Assembly: GCA_025094145.1 (NCBI GenBank)
Contig: JALLLS010000018.1
Location: forward strand, 186,001 to 250,000
Origin: Spinellus fusiger
Lineage: Eukaryota; Mucoromycota; Mucoromycetes; Mucorales; Phycomycetaceae
Direction: 5' to 3'
Length of the DNA: 64,000 nucleotides
The position numbers and the translations under genes were made by a program. The notes beneath the pieces were generated by a model. The model was given only the letters and a program-made list of their open reading frames with translations, made no database searches and was not told where the DNA came from. Positions 22,130-34,462 of this stretch are shown here, piece by piece. Position 1 is the first letter of the stretch, and each line of letters starts with the position of its first letter.

Positions 22130-23476
22130 TACAGTCACGCACCATTGAATTTAATACTTGCCTAAATGTTAATAAAAAAAAATAACTTTTTGCATAAAAC
22201 TCTTCTTCTATCCAAATATTATTAAACCAACACAACATGTCAGATACATTTTCAGAAACACACACTCGTGGAGAATATGATAAGGCAGAAGATAGAAGAT
22301 GATGGGGCATTTATTACCTGTTTAAGGCTGGATTGAAATTGACTATCATCTCAACTACGTTTGAGATGAAAAAGCACACAGTTCAAAATAGTATCAGAAA
22401 CATCAAAAAATGTGGGTCACCATTGCGTTTAAAGAGTCATGGAAAACCTAAGAAAGCCAGTGAGAGGGACCTCAGACACCTGGAAAAGGTCATTAGAGAG
22501 GACCCATTTGCCTCATATAATCAGTTGAAATTGGGAATGTTGAAGATTTAGGTTGATGTATGTAGAAACACCATTATCCGTTACTGTAAGCAGTTAGGTT
22601 TTGGATCTTTTTCTCCAGCTCACAAGCCAGCCTTAACTGAAAAACACAAAGAGAAACGGCTTCGTTGGGCTAAAGAACATGTCAATTGGACGAACGACCA
22701 GTGGAGAGGGGTTATTTAGTCTGATGAGTCCAGGTACATCGTGAAAGGGAACGATGGAGGTGCCCGTGTCATCAGAAAAGTTGGAGAAAGGTATGATCCT
22801 AATCATAGTGTTCCAACAACAAAGTTTGGTGGTGTTGGGGTCATGCTTTGGAGCCGTTTTTGGGCGGGCGGATTTGGCCCATGAGTCTTTGTTGATGGCA
22901 CTGTAAACCAAGACGAATATATCAAGATTTTGGCTGGTAAGTTCCATCCTTGGTTCATGGAATTGCATCAGAAAGAGGATAGGGAGTTTCTGTTACAAGA
23001 AGATGGTGCTAGTTGTCATACTGGGGCCTATGCCAGATGGTGGAAAGAGACACATCAAATTAGGGGCTTTGAGTACTGGCCCGCACAAAGTCCTGACTTG
23101 AACCCAGCTGAACACGTCTGGTGGGCCTTGGAAAGACGAATTGAGGAAAGAAGGGTATCTATTACCAATGTTGAAAGTTTGAAGGCTCTACTTGCAAAGG
23201 AGTGGGAGAGGGTTGGTGTTGAACTTGCACAACGATTAGTTCTGAGTATGACAGATAGATGCCAGGCTGTAATTGATGCCAAAGGAGGCCATACAAAATA
23301 TTAATTATATTATTTTTATTTTATTTTCTATAATTAAATATGTTGAGCTTTGGTGTGTGAAAGTTTGAAGCTTCTATATCAAATGGGGAGTGTTTTATCT
23401 AATGTTGAACATATCTTAAATATTTCGTCCTGAAATTTATTTTCAAAAGTATTAAATTCAATGGTGCGTGACTGTA
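22130..23476 (+). mobile_element. Tc1-like transposon family B (recent but inactivated)
   Basis: 1,347 bp bounded by TA, with perfect terminal inverted repeats of about 30 bp (starting TACAGTCACGCACCATTG). The transposase reading is almost continuous. It has an N-terminal DNA-binding part (22333-22548), SDESRYIVKG with the first Asp, LLQEDGASCHTG with the second Asp, SPDLNPAEHVWWALERR with the Glu, and the family C-terminus CQAVIDAKGGHTKY. It is interrupted by in-frame stops near 22549, 22718 and 22882. The intact ends indicate a relatively young insertion. Its right end abuts the palindrome. Confidence 0.93.
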
Positions 23477-24092
23477 CTACATCATAGTAATCTTATATTT
23501 CTTAGCTTCAATCGATGAGAAGAATTTTCTTCTGTCAATTTTTTTCAAAGTGTATATATAAATAAAACATAAAATCATAATAAGGCGTGGAAATAAAGAA
23601 ATAAAGATTATTAAATAACTAAATGTCTCATTTATTTGTTCTATATATCAAAAATCTTGCGACAATAGAAACAGACAAAACATCTTGCACAAAAAAGTTA
23701 TTCTATAGGAGTGTATAATTTGAACATTTAAACTTGGAAAGTTTTTTTTTATAATCATATGATTATAAAAAAAAGTATAATATAATATTTATAATTTATT
23801 TTAAGTTTCCATATGTACACTTAAATATATTTTAAAATCAATTAAGATGAAAAGATTCTTATAGAAGTTTAGTTCAAGAAAAGTTACTTCTGACATGCAT
23901 ACTATTATTTCATTTTTGTATGATTAGGTCACCGATATCAAATAGGCACAAGTCAAAGTTTGGTTTAATGGCTTGCATGTGCATAGGTCTATAAGAAATA
24001 GCTAGATTCAAAAACATATATAAGAAGGTTTGTTAAAGTACATTGTTTCTACTCAACCCCACTTTCTTATATAACACACCCATAAACCAAAC

Positions 24093-25113
24093 ATGACTGC
24101 TTCGTTTGACTTTGACATTCCTCGAGAGATCAATGAATTCAATGATATTCACAAGAGAATTACTTATATCCACGCCGAGAGTTCTAATGCCTCAAAGCCT
24201 TTGTCTGTAGTCCAAAGCTTGCCCACATTTGATGCCGAGGGAAAACCATGCTTTAAAGCTTATTCTGGAAGTAACAAGCTAGAAGGCAAATATGCATTGA
24301 TTACTGGTATGTTGCATGAGACACCGACTGTTCCTCACTTTTAAAAGGTGGTCATAGTGGTATTGGTCGATCCATTTCAACTATGTATGCCTTAGAAGGC
24401 GTGGCTGGCATTACAATTGTATATCGTGATGAGAGTGAAGATAAAATTGCATGCTATGCTAAGAAAATGATTGAAGGACAATCCAAGTGTAAGGTCCTTT
24501 TAATTGCCCGGGACATTGGCTATGAAGCTACCTGCCAAGAAGTTGTTGATGCTCATATGGCAGCGTTTGGTCGTATTGATATTCTCATCAATAATGCCGG
24601 AGAAGGATCTAAGCCTACTTTAATTGAAAATACTAATTCAGATAAGGTTGAGAGCATCTTTCGTACAAACAGTAAGTGGTCACCATGACTCTTAATCTAA
24701 AATCTATAGTCTTTGGGCCTATCTATCTGTGTAAAATAGTGTGCAAGCATCTGATCGCTGGTGGTGTGATTATCAACACATCTTCAGTTGCCTCAGCTGT
24801 TGGTGCTGGTGATGTAATTCCTTACTCTGCCTCAAAGGCTGCAATCAACTCTCTTACTCGTACACTTGCAGCACAGCTTGCCCCCCGTAATATCCGTGTC
24901 AATGCTGTGGCACCTGGTATCACATGGACACCTATTCTTCATACTGCCTTAGATGAGAACGTAATAGATGGTGTAATTAGTACAACACCCATGAAGCGAC
25001 TTGCTCAACCTTCTGAGATAGCTACAGTATTTGTATTCCTTGCTTCTGATTCTGCCTCTTTTATGACAGGACAGATTGTTCATCCTAACGGTGGAACTGC
25101 AATGCTCGGATAG
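24093..25113 (+). CDS. Short-chain dehydrogenase/reductase, left palindrome copy, 3 exons
   Basis: Classical SDR, NAD(P)-dependent oxidoreductase, resembling the general-stress-protein-39-like group (an N-terminal extension then KLEGKYALITGGHSGIGRS); substrate unknown. Exons 24093-24306, 24348-24671 and 24710-25113 give about 313 residues; introns are 41 and 38 nt. Visible are the coenzyme loop TGGHSGIG (around residue 71), NNAG, the catalytic Ser in INTSSVASAVG, Tyr and Lys in YSASK, and the RVNAVAPG and MTGQIVHPNGG blocks near the C-terminus. The full catalytic set is present. A TATATAAG box lies about 75 bp upstream of the ATG. The identical gene lies on the other palindrome arm. Confidence 0.95.
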
Positions 25114-27098
25114 AGTCTTTTCACTCATCCTCATACCGAGGGCTTTTGTACTTAATTAATTGCCCCTACTTAGTGAACAGAAAGTCCTTGATTAACTAAT
25201 AATAATAAAGAAGGCTTTATTATTATTATTATTATTATTATTATTTTCTTTCAAGTAAGATATCTCAATACAACCTATTTGATTTTAAGTTTAAATTGAC
25301 CAAAAGAATGTCTCTGGATATTATAAATGCATTTTATTTTCATTTTCATACCTTATCTTGATAGTGTTATAGCTTTGTGAGTTTATTAGATAAAGACGTA
25401 ATATCCTCAATAAAGAATAGAAGAGTGATGATACTTCAAAAATATGTCTTATTTCAAGGTCAATTGTTAACTATCATCTGTCTTTGGAATCTATCACAGA
25501 CTGACATCTCTGCCCCATGCTGGCAGTAAGGCTATCTGCTACTTCCTTTGATACTTTACACTAACTCAATCTATAATAGACTCTAACCTCTATTTGGTCG
25601 AATAAACTTTCCTGCCCTTCATAATGATTTTATTATGGTGCCACCACATGTGTTCAGTCTGATTGAGATCGGGACATTGTAAAGACTAGTAAAGTTTGAT
25701 CATTGTACCATTTGATATCTTATGGAGTCTAGTATTGTCCTACTGTATACAATCATTGACTCTAGGGTTTAGGAGACATGTATAGTTTTATTCTGTCCTC
25801 CACTATAGCCCATCTATCAAAACTCTCCCCACTGAAACAATCTATGCTATCATTCTACTACCTCCTGCTACTGCTCATGAATCTAGCCAACCTGCTTATG
25901 GGCCCACTGAAGCCTTGCCTCCATGTTCAGACTCAGCACCTCGTTTAGAATAACTGAGCAGGTCTCAATACTAGTATACTTTCTATACACATCAAACACT
26001 CTAGAAAAGATATTTATGGCACTAATCAGAACAGACATTATAAGAATAGTGCTATCATGAGAAAGGAAAAATCAATTACTTTCTACGGGTCACTTTTTAC
26101 GAAACAGTAGAACATGTATTTAAACTCCAATGTCTATTTTTCTACAGTGCTACCTCTTTTATACTTTTCTTCTACTAATATTAGCTTCAGAGGTAGCACT
26201 AGAAAAATAGACATTGGAGTTTAAATACATGTTCTACTGTTTCGTAAAAAGTGACCCGTAGAAAGTAATTGATTTTTCCTTTCTCATGATAGCACTATTC
26301 TTATAATGTCTGTTCTGATTAGTGCCATAAATATCTTTTCTAGAGTGTTTGATGTGTATAGAAAGTATACTAGTATTGAGACCTGCTCAGTTATTCTAAA
26401 CGAGGTGCTGAGTCTGAACATGGAGGCAAGGCTTCAGTGGGCCCATAAGCAGGTTGGCTAGATTCATGAGCAGTAGCAGGAGGTAGTAGAATGATAGCAT
26501 AGATTGTTTCAGTGGGGAGAGTTTTGATAGATGGGCTATAGTGGAGGACAGAATAAAACTATACATGTCTCCTAAACCCTAGAGTCAATGATTGTATACA
26601 GTAGGACAATACTAGACTCCATAAGATATCAAATGGTACAATGATCAAACTTTACTAGTCTTTACAATGTCCCGATCTCAATCAGACTGAACACATGTGG
26701 TGGCACCATAATAAAATCATTATGAAGGGCAGGAAAGTTTATTCGACCAAATAGAGGTTAGAGTCTATTATAGATTGAGTTAGTGTAAAGTATCAAAGGA
26801 AGTAGCAGATAGCCTTACTGCCAGCATGGGGCAGAGATGTCAGTCTGTGATAGATTCCAAAGACAGATGATAGTTAACAATTGACCTTGAAATAAGACAT
26901 ATTTTTGAAGTATCATCACTCTTCTATTCTTTATTGAGGATATTACGTCTTTATCTAATAAACTCACAAAGCTATAACACTATCAAGATAAGGTATGAAA
27001 ATGAAAATAAAATGCATTTATAATATCCAGAGACATTCTTTTGGTCAATTTAAACTTAAAATCAAATAGGTTGTATTGAGATATCTTACTTGAAAGAA

Positions 27099-27131
<33 letters not shown>

Positions 27132-27233
27132 GCCTTCTTTATTATTATTAGTTAATCAAGGACTTTCTGTTCACTAAGTAGGGGCAATTAATTAAGTACA
27201 AAAGCCCTCGGTATGAGGATGAGTGAAAAGACT
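25114..27233. repeat. Central part of the palindrome between the two SDR genes
   Basis: Contains the 3' flanks of both SDR copies, mirrored (ATT)n microsatellites and vestigial Tc1-like text. For example, 'gagatcgggacattg', 'accacatgtgttcagtctga' and 'ctgccccatgctggcag' near 25500-25680 recall the transposase end (SPDLNP-type and CxxxIDAK-type segments). It is too decayed to assign a family. No intact gene is seen. Confidence 0.6.
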
Positions 27234-28254
27234 CTATCCGAGCATTGCAGTTCCACCGTTAGGATGAACAATCTGTCCTGTCATAAAAGAGGCAGAATCA
27301 GAAGCAAGGAATACAAATACTGTAGCTATCTCAGAAGGTTGAGCAAGTCGCTTCATGGGTGTTGTACTAATTACACCATCTATTACGTTCTCATCTAAGG
27401 CAGTATGAAGAATAGGTGTCCATGTGATACCAGGTGCCACAGCATTGACACGGATATTACGGGGGGCAAGCTGTGCTGCAAGTGTACGAGTAAGAGAGTT
27501 GATTGCAGCCTTTGAGGCAGAGTAAGGAATTACATCACCAGCACCAACAGCTGAGGCAACTGAAGATGTGTTGATAATCACACCACCAGCGATCAGATGC
27601 TTGCACACTATTTTACACAGATAGATAGGCCCAAAGACTATAGATTTTAGATTAAGAGTCATGGTGACCACTTACTGTTTGTACGAAAGATGCTCTCAAC
27701 CTTATCTGAATTAGTATTTTCAATTAAAGTAGGCTTAGATCCTTCTCCGGCATTATTGATGAGAATATCAATACGACCAAACGCTGCCATATGAGCATCA
27801 ACAACTTCTTGGCAGGTAGCTTCATAGCCAATGTCCCGGGCAATTAAAAGGACCTTACACTTGGATTGTCCTTCAATCATTTTCTTAGCATAGCATGCAA
27901 TTTTATCTTCACTCTCATCACGATATACAATTGTAATGCCAGCCACGCCTTCTAAGGCATACATAGTTGAAATGGATCGACCAATACCACTATGACCACC
28001 TTTTAAAAGTGAGGAACAGTCGGTGTCTCATGCAACATACCAGTAATCAATGCATATTTGCCTTCTAGCTTGTTACTTCCAGAATAAGCTTTAAAGCATG
28101 GTTTTCCCTCGGCATCAAATGTGGGCAAGCTTTGGACTACAGACAAAGGCTTTGAGGCATTAGAACTCTCGGCGTGGATATAAGTAATTCTCTTGTGAAT
28201 ATCATTGAATTCATTGATCTCTCGAGGAATGTCAAAGTCAAACGAAGCAGTCAT
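27234..28254 (-). CDS. Short-chain dehydrogenase/reductase, right palindrome copy, 3 exons
   Basis: Mirror copy of the gene at 24093-25113. The protein is identical in every exon segment I compared, and both introns are in the same places. All catalytic motifs (TGGHSGIG, NNAG, Ser in INTSSVASA, YSASK) are intact, so it should be as functional as its partner. The upstream region is also duplicated for about 615 bp, including the TATA-like box, so both copies may be expressed. Their transcripts converge and, if they read past their stops, would be complementary. Confidence 0.95.
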
Positions 28255-28930
28255 GTTTGGTTTATGGGTGTGTTATATAAGAAAGTGGGGTTGAGTAGAA
28301 ACAATGTACTTTAACAAACCTTCTTATATATGTTTTTGAATCTAGCTATTTCTTATAGACCTATGCACATGCAAGCCATTAAACCAAACTTTGACTTGTG
28401 CCTATTTGATATCGGTGACCTAATCATACAAAAATGAAATAATAGTATGCATGTCAGAAGTAACTTTTCTTGAACTAAACTTCTATAAGAATCTTTTCAT
28501 CTTAATTGATTTTAAAATATATTTAAGTGTACATATGGAAACTTAAAATAAATTATAAATATTATATTATACTTTTTTTTATAATCATATGATTATAAAA
28601 AAAAACTTTCCAAGTTTAAATGTTCAAATTATACACTCCTATAGAATAACTTTTTTGTGCAAGATGTTTTGTCTGTTTCTATTGTCGCAAGATTTTTGAT
28701 ATATAGAACAAATAAATGAGACATTTAGTTATTTAATAATCTTTATTTCTTTATTTCCACGCCTTATTATGATTTTATGTTTTATTTATATATACACTTT
28801 GAAAAAAATTGACAGAAGAAAATTCTTCTCATCGATTGAAGCTAAGAAATATAAGATTACTATGATGTAGCATGAAAACAAAAAGAAACTTTCTTAAAAG
28901 TGTCGATAATTCTATTTAATTTGTAAGAAA

Positions 28931-29900
28931 ATTATGATAATGCAGTTCAGATGAAATATTTATATACTATTTTGGTGGATTTTTATATGCTATTTGCGCA
29001 TTGGGCCTAATAGCCACCTTACGAGAGCTTTAAAAAATTAAGGAAATGCTAGAAACATTTCAAACAAAGAGATAGAAATAGGAGTACATAAACCCTCAAT
29101 GAAGGGAAAATATACGAAGGAAAAATGAGATACTCAAAAGACAATAAAGTCTGTGAGAGAAAGGACACAAATGATAAACGTCATCCTGTGGTGATTTGAA
29201 ATACAACGAGGAACACTTAAAAGAAGCGCATGAAAACCCAAGGAAATATATAGCAACTACAATAACAACTTCTGTCTTTTCCAAACGATCTAAGAATATG
29301 TGATAGAGAAACGATCGGAGAAAGAGTGAAAATTAAGAGTTTGCTGATGATAATTTTTTTGTACTCTATGATGATGTTAGCGCTCCTGTTCAGCACACTC
29401 ATCTGTAGCCTAAATTGGCAAGCTACTAGCTGATATCCTTATCACAATCTTGAGTATATGTGGATCAATCAATGGTTTTCATCAATATTAACAATCTAGA
29501 GCAAAGATCAATCTATTTAATATAAAAATTAACCGTGCGCGGCAGAAGATTTAGACAATAGTCAGTATGATGAATAGCATGTGGTGAAGCAGGAACTAAA
29601 AAGAACAAAAAAGTAGAGTCCTCATGATCAAAACGTATGCATATAAGAAAGTGGCCCCAATTCGCATATTAGTGGCCATATTGGCAAGGAACTGAAGGTG
29701 TTGGTAGTAACTAATCAATTTTTATTTTAGTAAATAATGTCTTTCATTGTGTATGTACGATAGTAAAAGAATTGGACCCTCCACAGTTCTATAGATTCCA
29801 TGGGTTATCTTCACCAACGGATCATCATCACACACTAGATTAGCAATTTCACTTTGATGTTCAAGACCAGTTAATTTTAAATAGATGTTTTAGGAAAAAT
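28931..29900 (-). mobile_element. Old LINE 3' fragment
   Basis: Diverged copy of the LINE 3' end: GCAGTTCAGA-like terminus, the TTGCGCATTGGGC and TAGCCACC blocks, then ORF2 C-terminal sequence including AACCGTGCGCGGCAGAAGAT and TTGGCAAGGAACTGAAGGTG, both conserved with 34062-35070. Reading frames are destroyed. It lies about 60 bp outside the right end of the palindrome and in the orientation opposite to the LINE 5' fragment on the left side. Confidence 0.85.
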
Positions 29901-29919
29901 TAACTAAATATAATACGAG

Positions 29920-30410
29920 TGTAGAATAGGTGGAGATATGTCACCTATTCGCATGGATGGCTGTGGAAGAAGTGGGATATGATAAAGTTGCTAAAAGTTG
30001 TTACAGTAATGGAATATTTCAGAAAAGTAGTATATATAATAGCCAATTGCACATTTCAATAAAAAAGGAGAGGTCATCATATACTTGGATTCCTTAAGTA
30101 GGGTAGTTTAGACCCAAGGTCAAGTTTAGTTGTTGGTTCTTGCTCTGTTCCTGTTTTGTTCTTTTTGTTTGTCCGTTTCGTTGGTCCGTCGGTAGGAAGA
30201 TTACCGTTATCTGTTCTCTCGTGTCTCTACAGACCTACTTCCAGAGTGTCCCCTCCAGACTACTACAATCATAGTTCCCACAGCCATAAGAGCCGAGTTC
30301 CCCCCACACACCACACAAGAGCTAACCCAACTCCCGTCGATACAAGAGCAGCTAGCCTTTCCCCGAGGTCCTGCGTGTCTTAAGAATGAACCCCGTTGCC
30401 CAAACATACA
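29920..30410 (+). mobile_element. Solo LTR 1 of an LTR retrotransposon
   Basis: 491 bp beginning TGTAGAATAGG and ending ATACA, flanked on both sides by CGAG (29916-29919 and 30411-30414), a 4-bp target-site duplication. It is homologous over its length, in reverse orientation, to 41852-42360 (shared CCTATTCGCATGGATGGC and CCGAGGTCCTKCGTGTCT blocks). No internal retrotransposon genes are present. The short open frames inside are not genes. Confidence 0.85.
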
Positions 30411-33212
30411 CGAGCAAGATGATCTTTTTCTAAACGATTTGCACACCTGTTTTTTTTTTTTTTGTATACTAAATTTTCAGGTTTGTGTACAATATGAAAT
30501 AAAGGAAAAGTTTTCTACGATCTTACTGTTCTTACTAAAAATATATTTTTATTCATATTATGATTTAGTAAAGCATTGGATCAAGGGATGAACATCTGTC
30601 GAAAATTGTTGGAAAAAAGTTGTAAAGTTGTAAAGTTTTTCTTTTATTTCATATTATAAACAAACCCGAAGATTTGGTACACAGAAAAACCAATTTATAG
30701 AAATCTTTTATGTTCCATTATACTTATTATATCGTACAATAAGATAAACCAGTTTGAAGCAATTGGTTTCTAAATCACTAGTGTGTTTGGTACTATTTAA
30801 ACTACCCTCCAATTTATACAGCCTACCAAAATTTTCACCGGGAAAGAAGCCCATAACTTCATCCAACTACCTTTAAAATTACTCAATGGTATAAGATTTT
30901 TAAAGATTATCCCTTTTTCTTCTCTTAGATCATTTTTCTGCAATGATTATTACTGAGCAGATGAAACTTTCTTTTTTGTAATGGAGACTCATTTATTTAA
31001 ATAGATATTCGGCATTCGAACTCAAACAATTTTCCACCAATAAACACCAGGAGATTATTTCTGGCCTTTAAGCGGTGATATTTCCTTCCTTTTACGCCAC
31101 AATAAAAATTCCCTTTTATGAAATTGTGTGTAAAATCAAAGGTTTAAAAGTATCTAAATATTTGTTTCTTTTTGTGGATACCTCAATATCAAATTGTATT
31201 ATCAGTAAAATATATTGCTTATGAATAGAATTGTTTATTGTAATAGTATAGCTAATACTATATTATGACTATAGCAACTGCCTAAGTACATTCCCTCATA
31301 GCAATAGAATCTATACCCTAAAAGGCCTTGTGATTTGTTCTTGGGAGATGGATAACTATGCTCAGGAGTATACCCTAAAGACCATAGACAGTATAGAAGA
31401 CCACCTAAGACTGACTTGAAAAGAGTCTTTACTTGCCTAATAACAATACAATGAGTGTCTTGTACATTAGAGTAAGCCATAGCCCAGATGAAGACACTGC
31501 TTACATTTTTATCACTAGACTAGCCTTTGGTGGTGTCTACAACTTCTTTCTATTGTTTCTCTTTGTTAATAATAGCATATTACCTTGCTCACTTATGCTC
31601 ATCTTGACGAGTACTTGGGTGTTAAGTTGTATAGACAGTGTAAGAAATAACAAAAGGAGGGAAGTATCAAAACAAATAATAATCTTTCTTTCTCTATTCT
31701 GGTAATGTATACACTAGCCTCCACTCATAAAATTCACAAGTCATACAATTCACACTCTATTTGCCTTGAGCCTAAAGCCCAGTATTAGAAACAATATCTT
31801 GTTCTCACTAAGTACTACTGTTAATACCAGTTACAATAACATAGTTACTGAAGTGATTATAAATATTGAGTCAATAAATGACTATACAGTTCTCAATTTA
31901 AGTGAATTTGGTTCTATTTTATGGACAATGACCACTAGAGTTAATTCAGTGTGTGTCTTATAATAAACATCTTTCTTAAGCAGTGTCATGCTGCAAATAC
32001 TATGGGTTTAGGGATAACACATTATGTTAAGAGAAGAATATCAGTGGCTGAGTTGTAATTATGGGGTGATTCTTGTTCTATCTCTTGTCTTTACAGCCAA
32101 TTCTATAGTATTTAGTTGCAAAGTCAGTAGCCATTGCTTAAACAGGCAAGTTGAGTTTGAGATAACTCATTTACACAGCGAAAAATCCTTTTCAAACAGA
32201 TTAGCCAATCCTAATAATATTGCGATTTTATTCTCAGGATATTTCTTTATATATCCCAAAAATCTTTGGGTGTGTAATGAAGGTGGGTTTTATGTATCTT
32301 TAATCATACTATTGTTATCTACTTTATCTTTTATTTTACAAACACCAAGTATATAGTTTCTTCTTATTTTATTATCATACTTACTTTATAAAGACAAATA
32401 AAACAATATACTGAAATGCACCCATTTATACTAAAAAGCATAAACAATAAAGACAAAGATGACAGGAACGAGGAACGGTTTGAATTTAAATCCCAGTTTG
32501 AGGTCTAAGTACACTGGTTTTCAGATGCAATTCATACTTCCTAATGACTTACCTTATGAGTCAATTTCTATATAAAAAAAATCATAACATCTACATGAAG
32601 AGAGAAAAAGAATAAGACATGGCAGATAAAAAAATAGTTTATTAATAGAACACATGCCCAAGACATTGACCAAGAGTACAATACAGTCAGAGATGAGAAA
32701 ACAGTATACGAAAACTGACCAACAGGGATGAAGAACTATAATTGAGCCGATAAGAAAAGAAAAATTATTTATCAAGATGCACTATCAGGGTCAAGCAGTT
32801 AATTTTCAGATAGGTAGCTTGTGTGTTACCAACTGTATAAGTAACAATTTTCCCTTTAATGATAAAGAATATTTGAATTATATATATGAGAGCCTGTATC
32901 GAGATTTATTATGCAAAAATAAATAAAGTTATAGTCAGGTCAATTTAGATTTTATTTTGTTCGAGACCCTTTTTATAACTTAATTCTACAGTCATACGAC
33001 TTAATGAGAAGTTTAAATAAATGAGTTTGGAAGCCATAGGAAATTTTGGTTAAGGAAAGGAAAAAAAGAGAACTGACTATAAAAAGTTTTACATTATTTC
33101 TGAAAATAGTATGAGACAAGCAAATAGGAGATAAACATTAGTTCGATGAAATGACATTCATCTGAAATATAATGATTTCTAATGTGAAATGTTTCACACT
33201 ATCTTGATTTTA
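30411..33212. other. AT-rich stretch with a CpG-poor vestigial block
   Basis: No gene could be supported. From about 31230 to 32360 several overlapping open frames of 65-110 codons occur on both strands without family motifs, and CpG dinucleotides are almost absent (I count about three). This looks like old, decayed sequence. The rest is AT-rich spacer. Confidence 0.55.
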
Positions 33213-33220
33213 TATTGTAC

Positions 33221-34053
33221 TACAGTTTAAAGTATTTTTATTTTTTGGGTGTTGGTTGCTATTCGTGCATTGGGCATGTTAGCCACCCTATGAGAACTTT
33301 TGAAAAAATAAGAATAAACATTGAAACACTTTAAATACAAAAGTGGAAAAAATAAATGCAAGGAAAAAAGAAACAAAAGATATGAGTATATAAAACCTCG
33401 AAATGAGGGAAAAAATGAAGAGAAATATGAGAAATGGGAGAAAATAACAATGCAGACATAGACATTAGTTTGAGTCTAATCCCACAGGCTCTCAATAGAC
33501 CAAAGATTGGTCTATTTACAAGTCTTGTTGGGCGTGTTGATTGTCTCCCTCGACTCCTTCCATGGCCGAGTCAGACCCAAATGCCTGGAGGGCTTCTTTT
33601 TCAAGGGTGGAGGGAGGGCTGGTGACTGTGACCTTGGCCTTGAGGTCTGCCAGAAGCTTCTCAAAGGCAATAGTGGATAGATGGGGTGTGGCAATGCTTG
33701 AGCCAAAGTGGCGAGCAATGATGTACCCTAAATGAGTGGGGGCACGAAGACAAGTGTTGGACACTCGTTGCTCAAAGAGTTTTTAGGCCATTACAGCCTT
33801 GGTGCTATCTGACTCCTGCTGGAGCTTAGGGTCTGCAATCACCGTTGCAGCTACTGGATCAAAGCTTGCCTGTGGCTTAATCTTTGATTTCTCGAGTTTC
33901 TCCTCGAGTTCTTGCTTGAAGCTACCGTGTACAAGCAGTGCAATTGTACCCCTTGCTGGGAAGTGGATGTCTATGATCCGTGACTGTTGGATCTTCAGTG
34001 ATCCCAACATCTTGCGGATTTGGCCGTACTTGAGGTAGCAGCGACAGGGCATG
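33221..34053 (-). mobile_element. Internally deleted 'half-LINE' (ORF1 end joined to 3' UTR)
   Basis: In LINE sense it starts inside ORF1 (at CRCYLKYGQIRKMLGSLK), runs through the ORF1 end and the first about 35 codons of ORF2, and then jumps near 33430-33450 directly to the LINE 3' UTR and terminus. All of the endonuclease, reverse transcriptase and zinc-knuckle coding part is missing. A 13-bp direct repeat TATTGTACTACAG lies at 33213-33225 and again at 34054-34066. The ORF1 frame carries a stop and is not functional. Confidence 0.85.
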
Positions 34054-34462
34054 TATTGTACTACAGTTCAAAGTATTTTTTATTTGTGGGTGTTGATTGC
34101 TATTCGCGCACTGGGCATGTTAGCCACCCTATGAGAACTTTTGAAAAAATAGAATAAACATTAAAACACTTCAAATACGAAAGTGAAAAAAAGAATGCAA
34201 ATGAATGGGAAACAGAAGGACCGAGAAATACAAAACCTCAGATGAGGGAAAAATGATGAAAAATGAGAAATGATGGTAAAATGAGAATTATGAATAGACA
34301 TCCAAAAGGCCATAAAGTCAGCAAGGAAACCAGGACACCAAAAAGATAACCGTCATCCTGTGGCGATTCGAAATCCAACGAGGGATACTTAGAGCAACTC
34401 GGACAATCCTGGGGACACAAATACAGCAACTACACTAGCAGCTTCTGGCTTTGCTAAACGGG

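Larger units (their letters stand above)
23477..28870. repeat. 5.4-kb near-perfect palindrome (inverted duplication)
   Basis: The left arm 23477-26156 is the reverse complement of the right arm 26190-28870, with a 33-nt spacer. The only differences I detected are one extra trinucleotide in the right-arm (ATT)n microsatellite (about 27101-27131 versus 25216-25243) and a 2-nt difference close to the centre. Each arm carries a complete short-chain dehydrogenase gene, converging towards the centre. The outer flanks differ: Tc1-B on the left, and about 60 bp of unique DNA then a LINE relic on the right. Confidence 0.95.

Noticed and set aside
30156..30446. Ser/Pro/Arg-rich frames
   Set aside because: They lie within solo LTR 1 and are not conserved with LTR 2.
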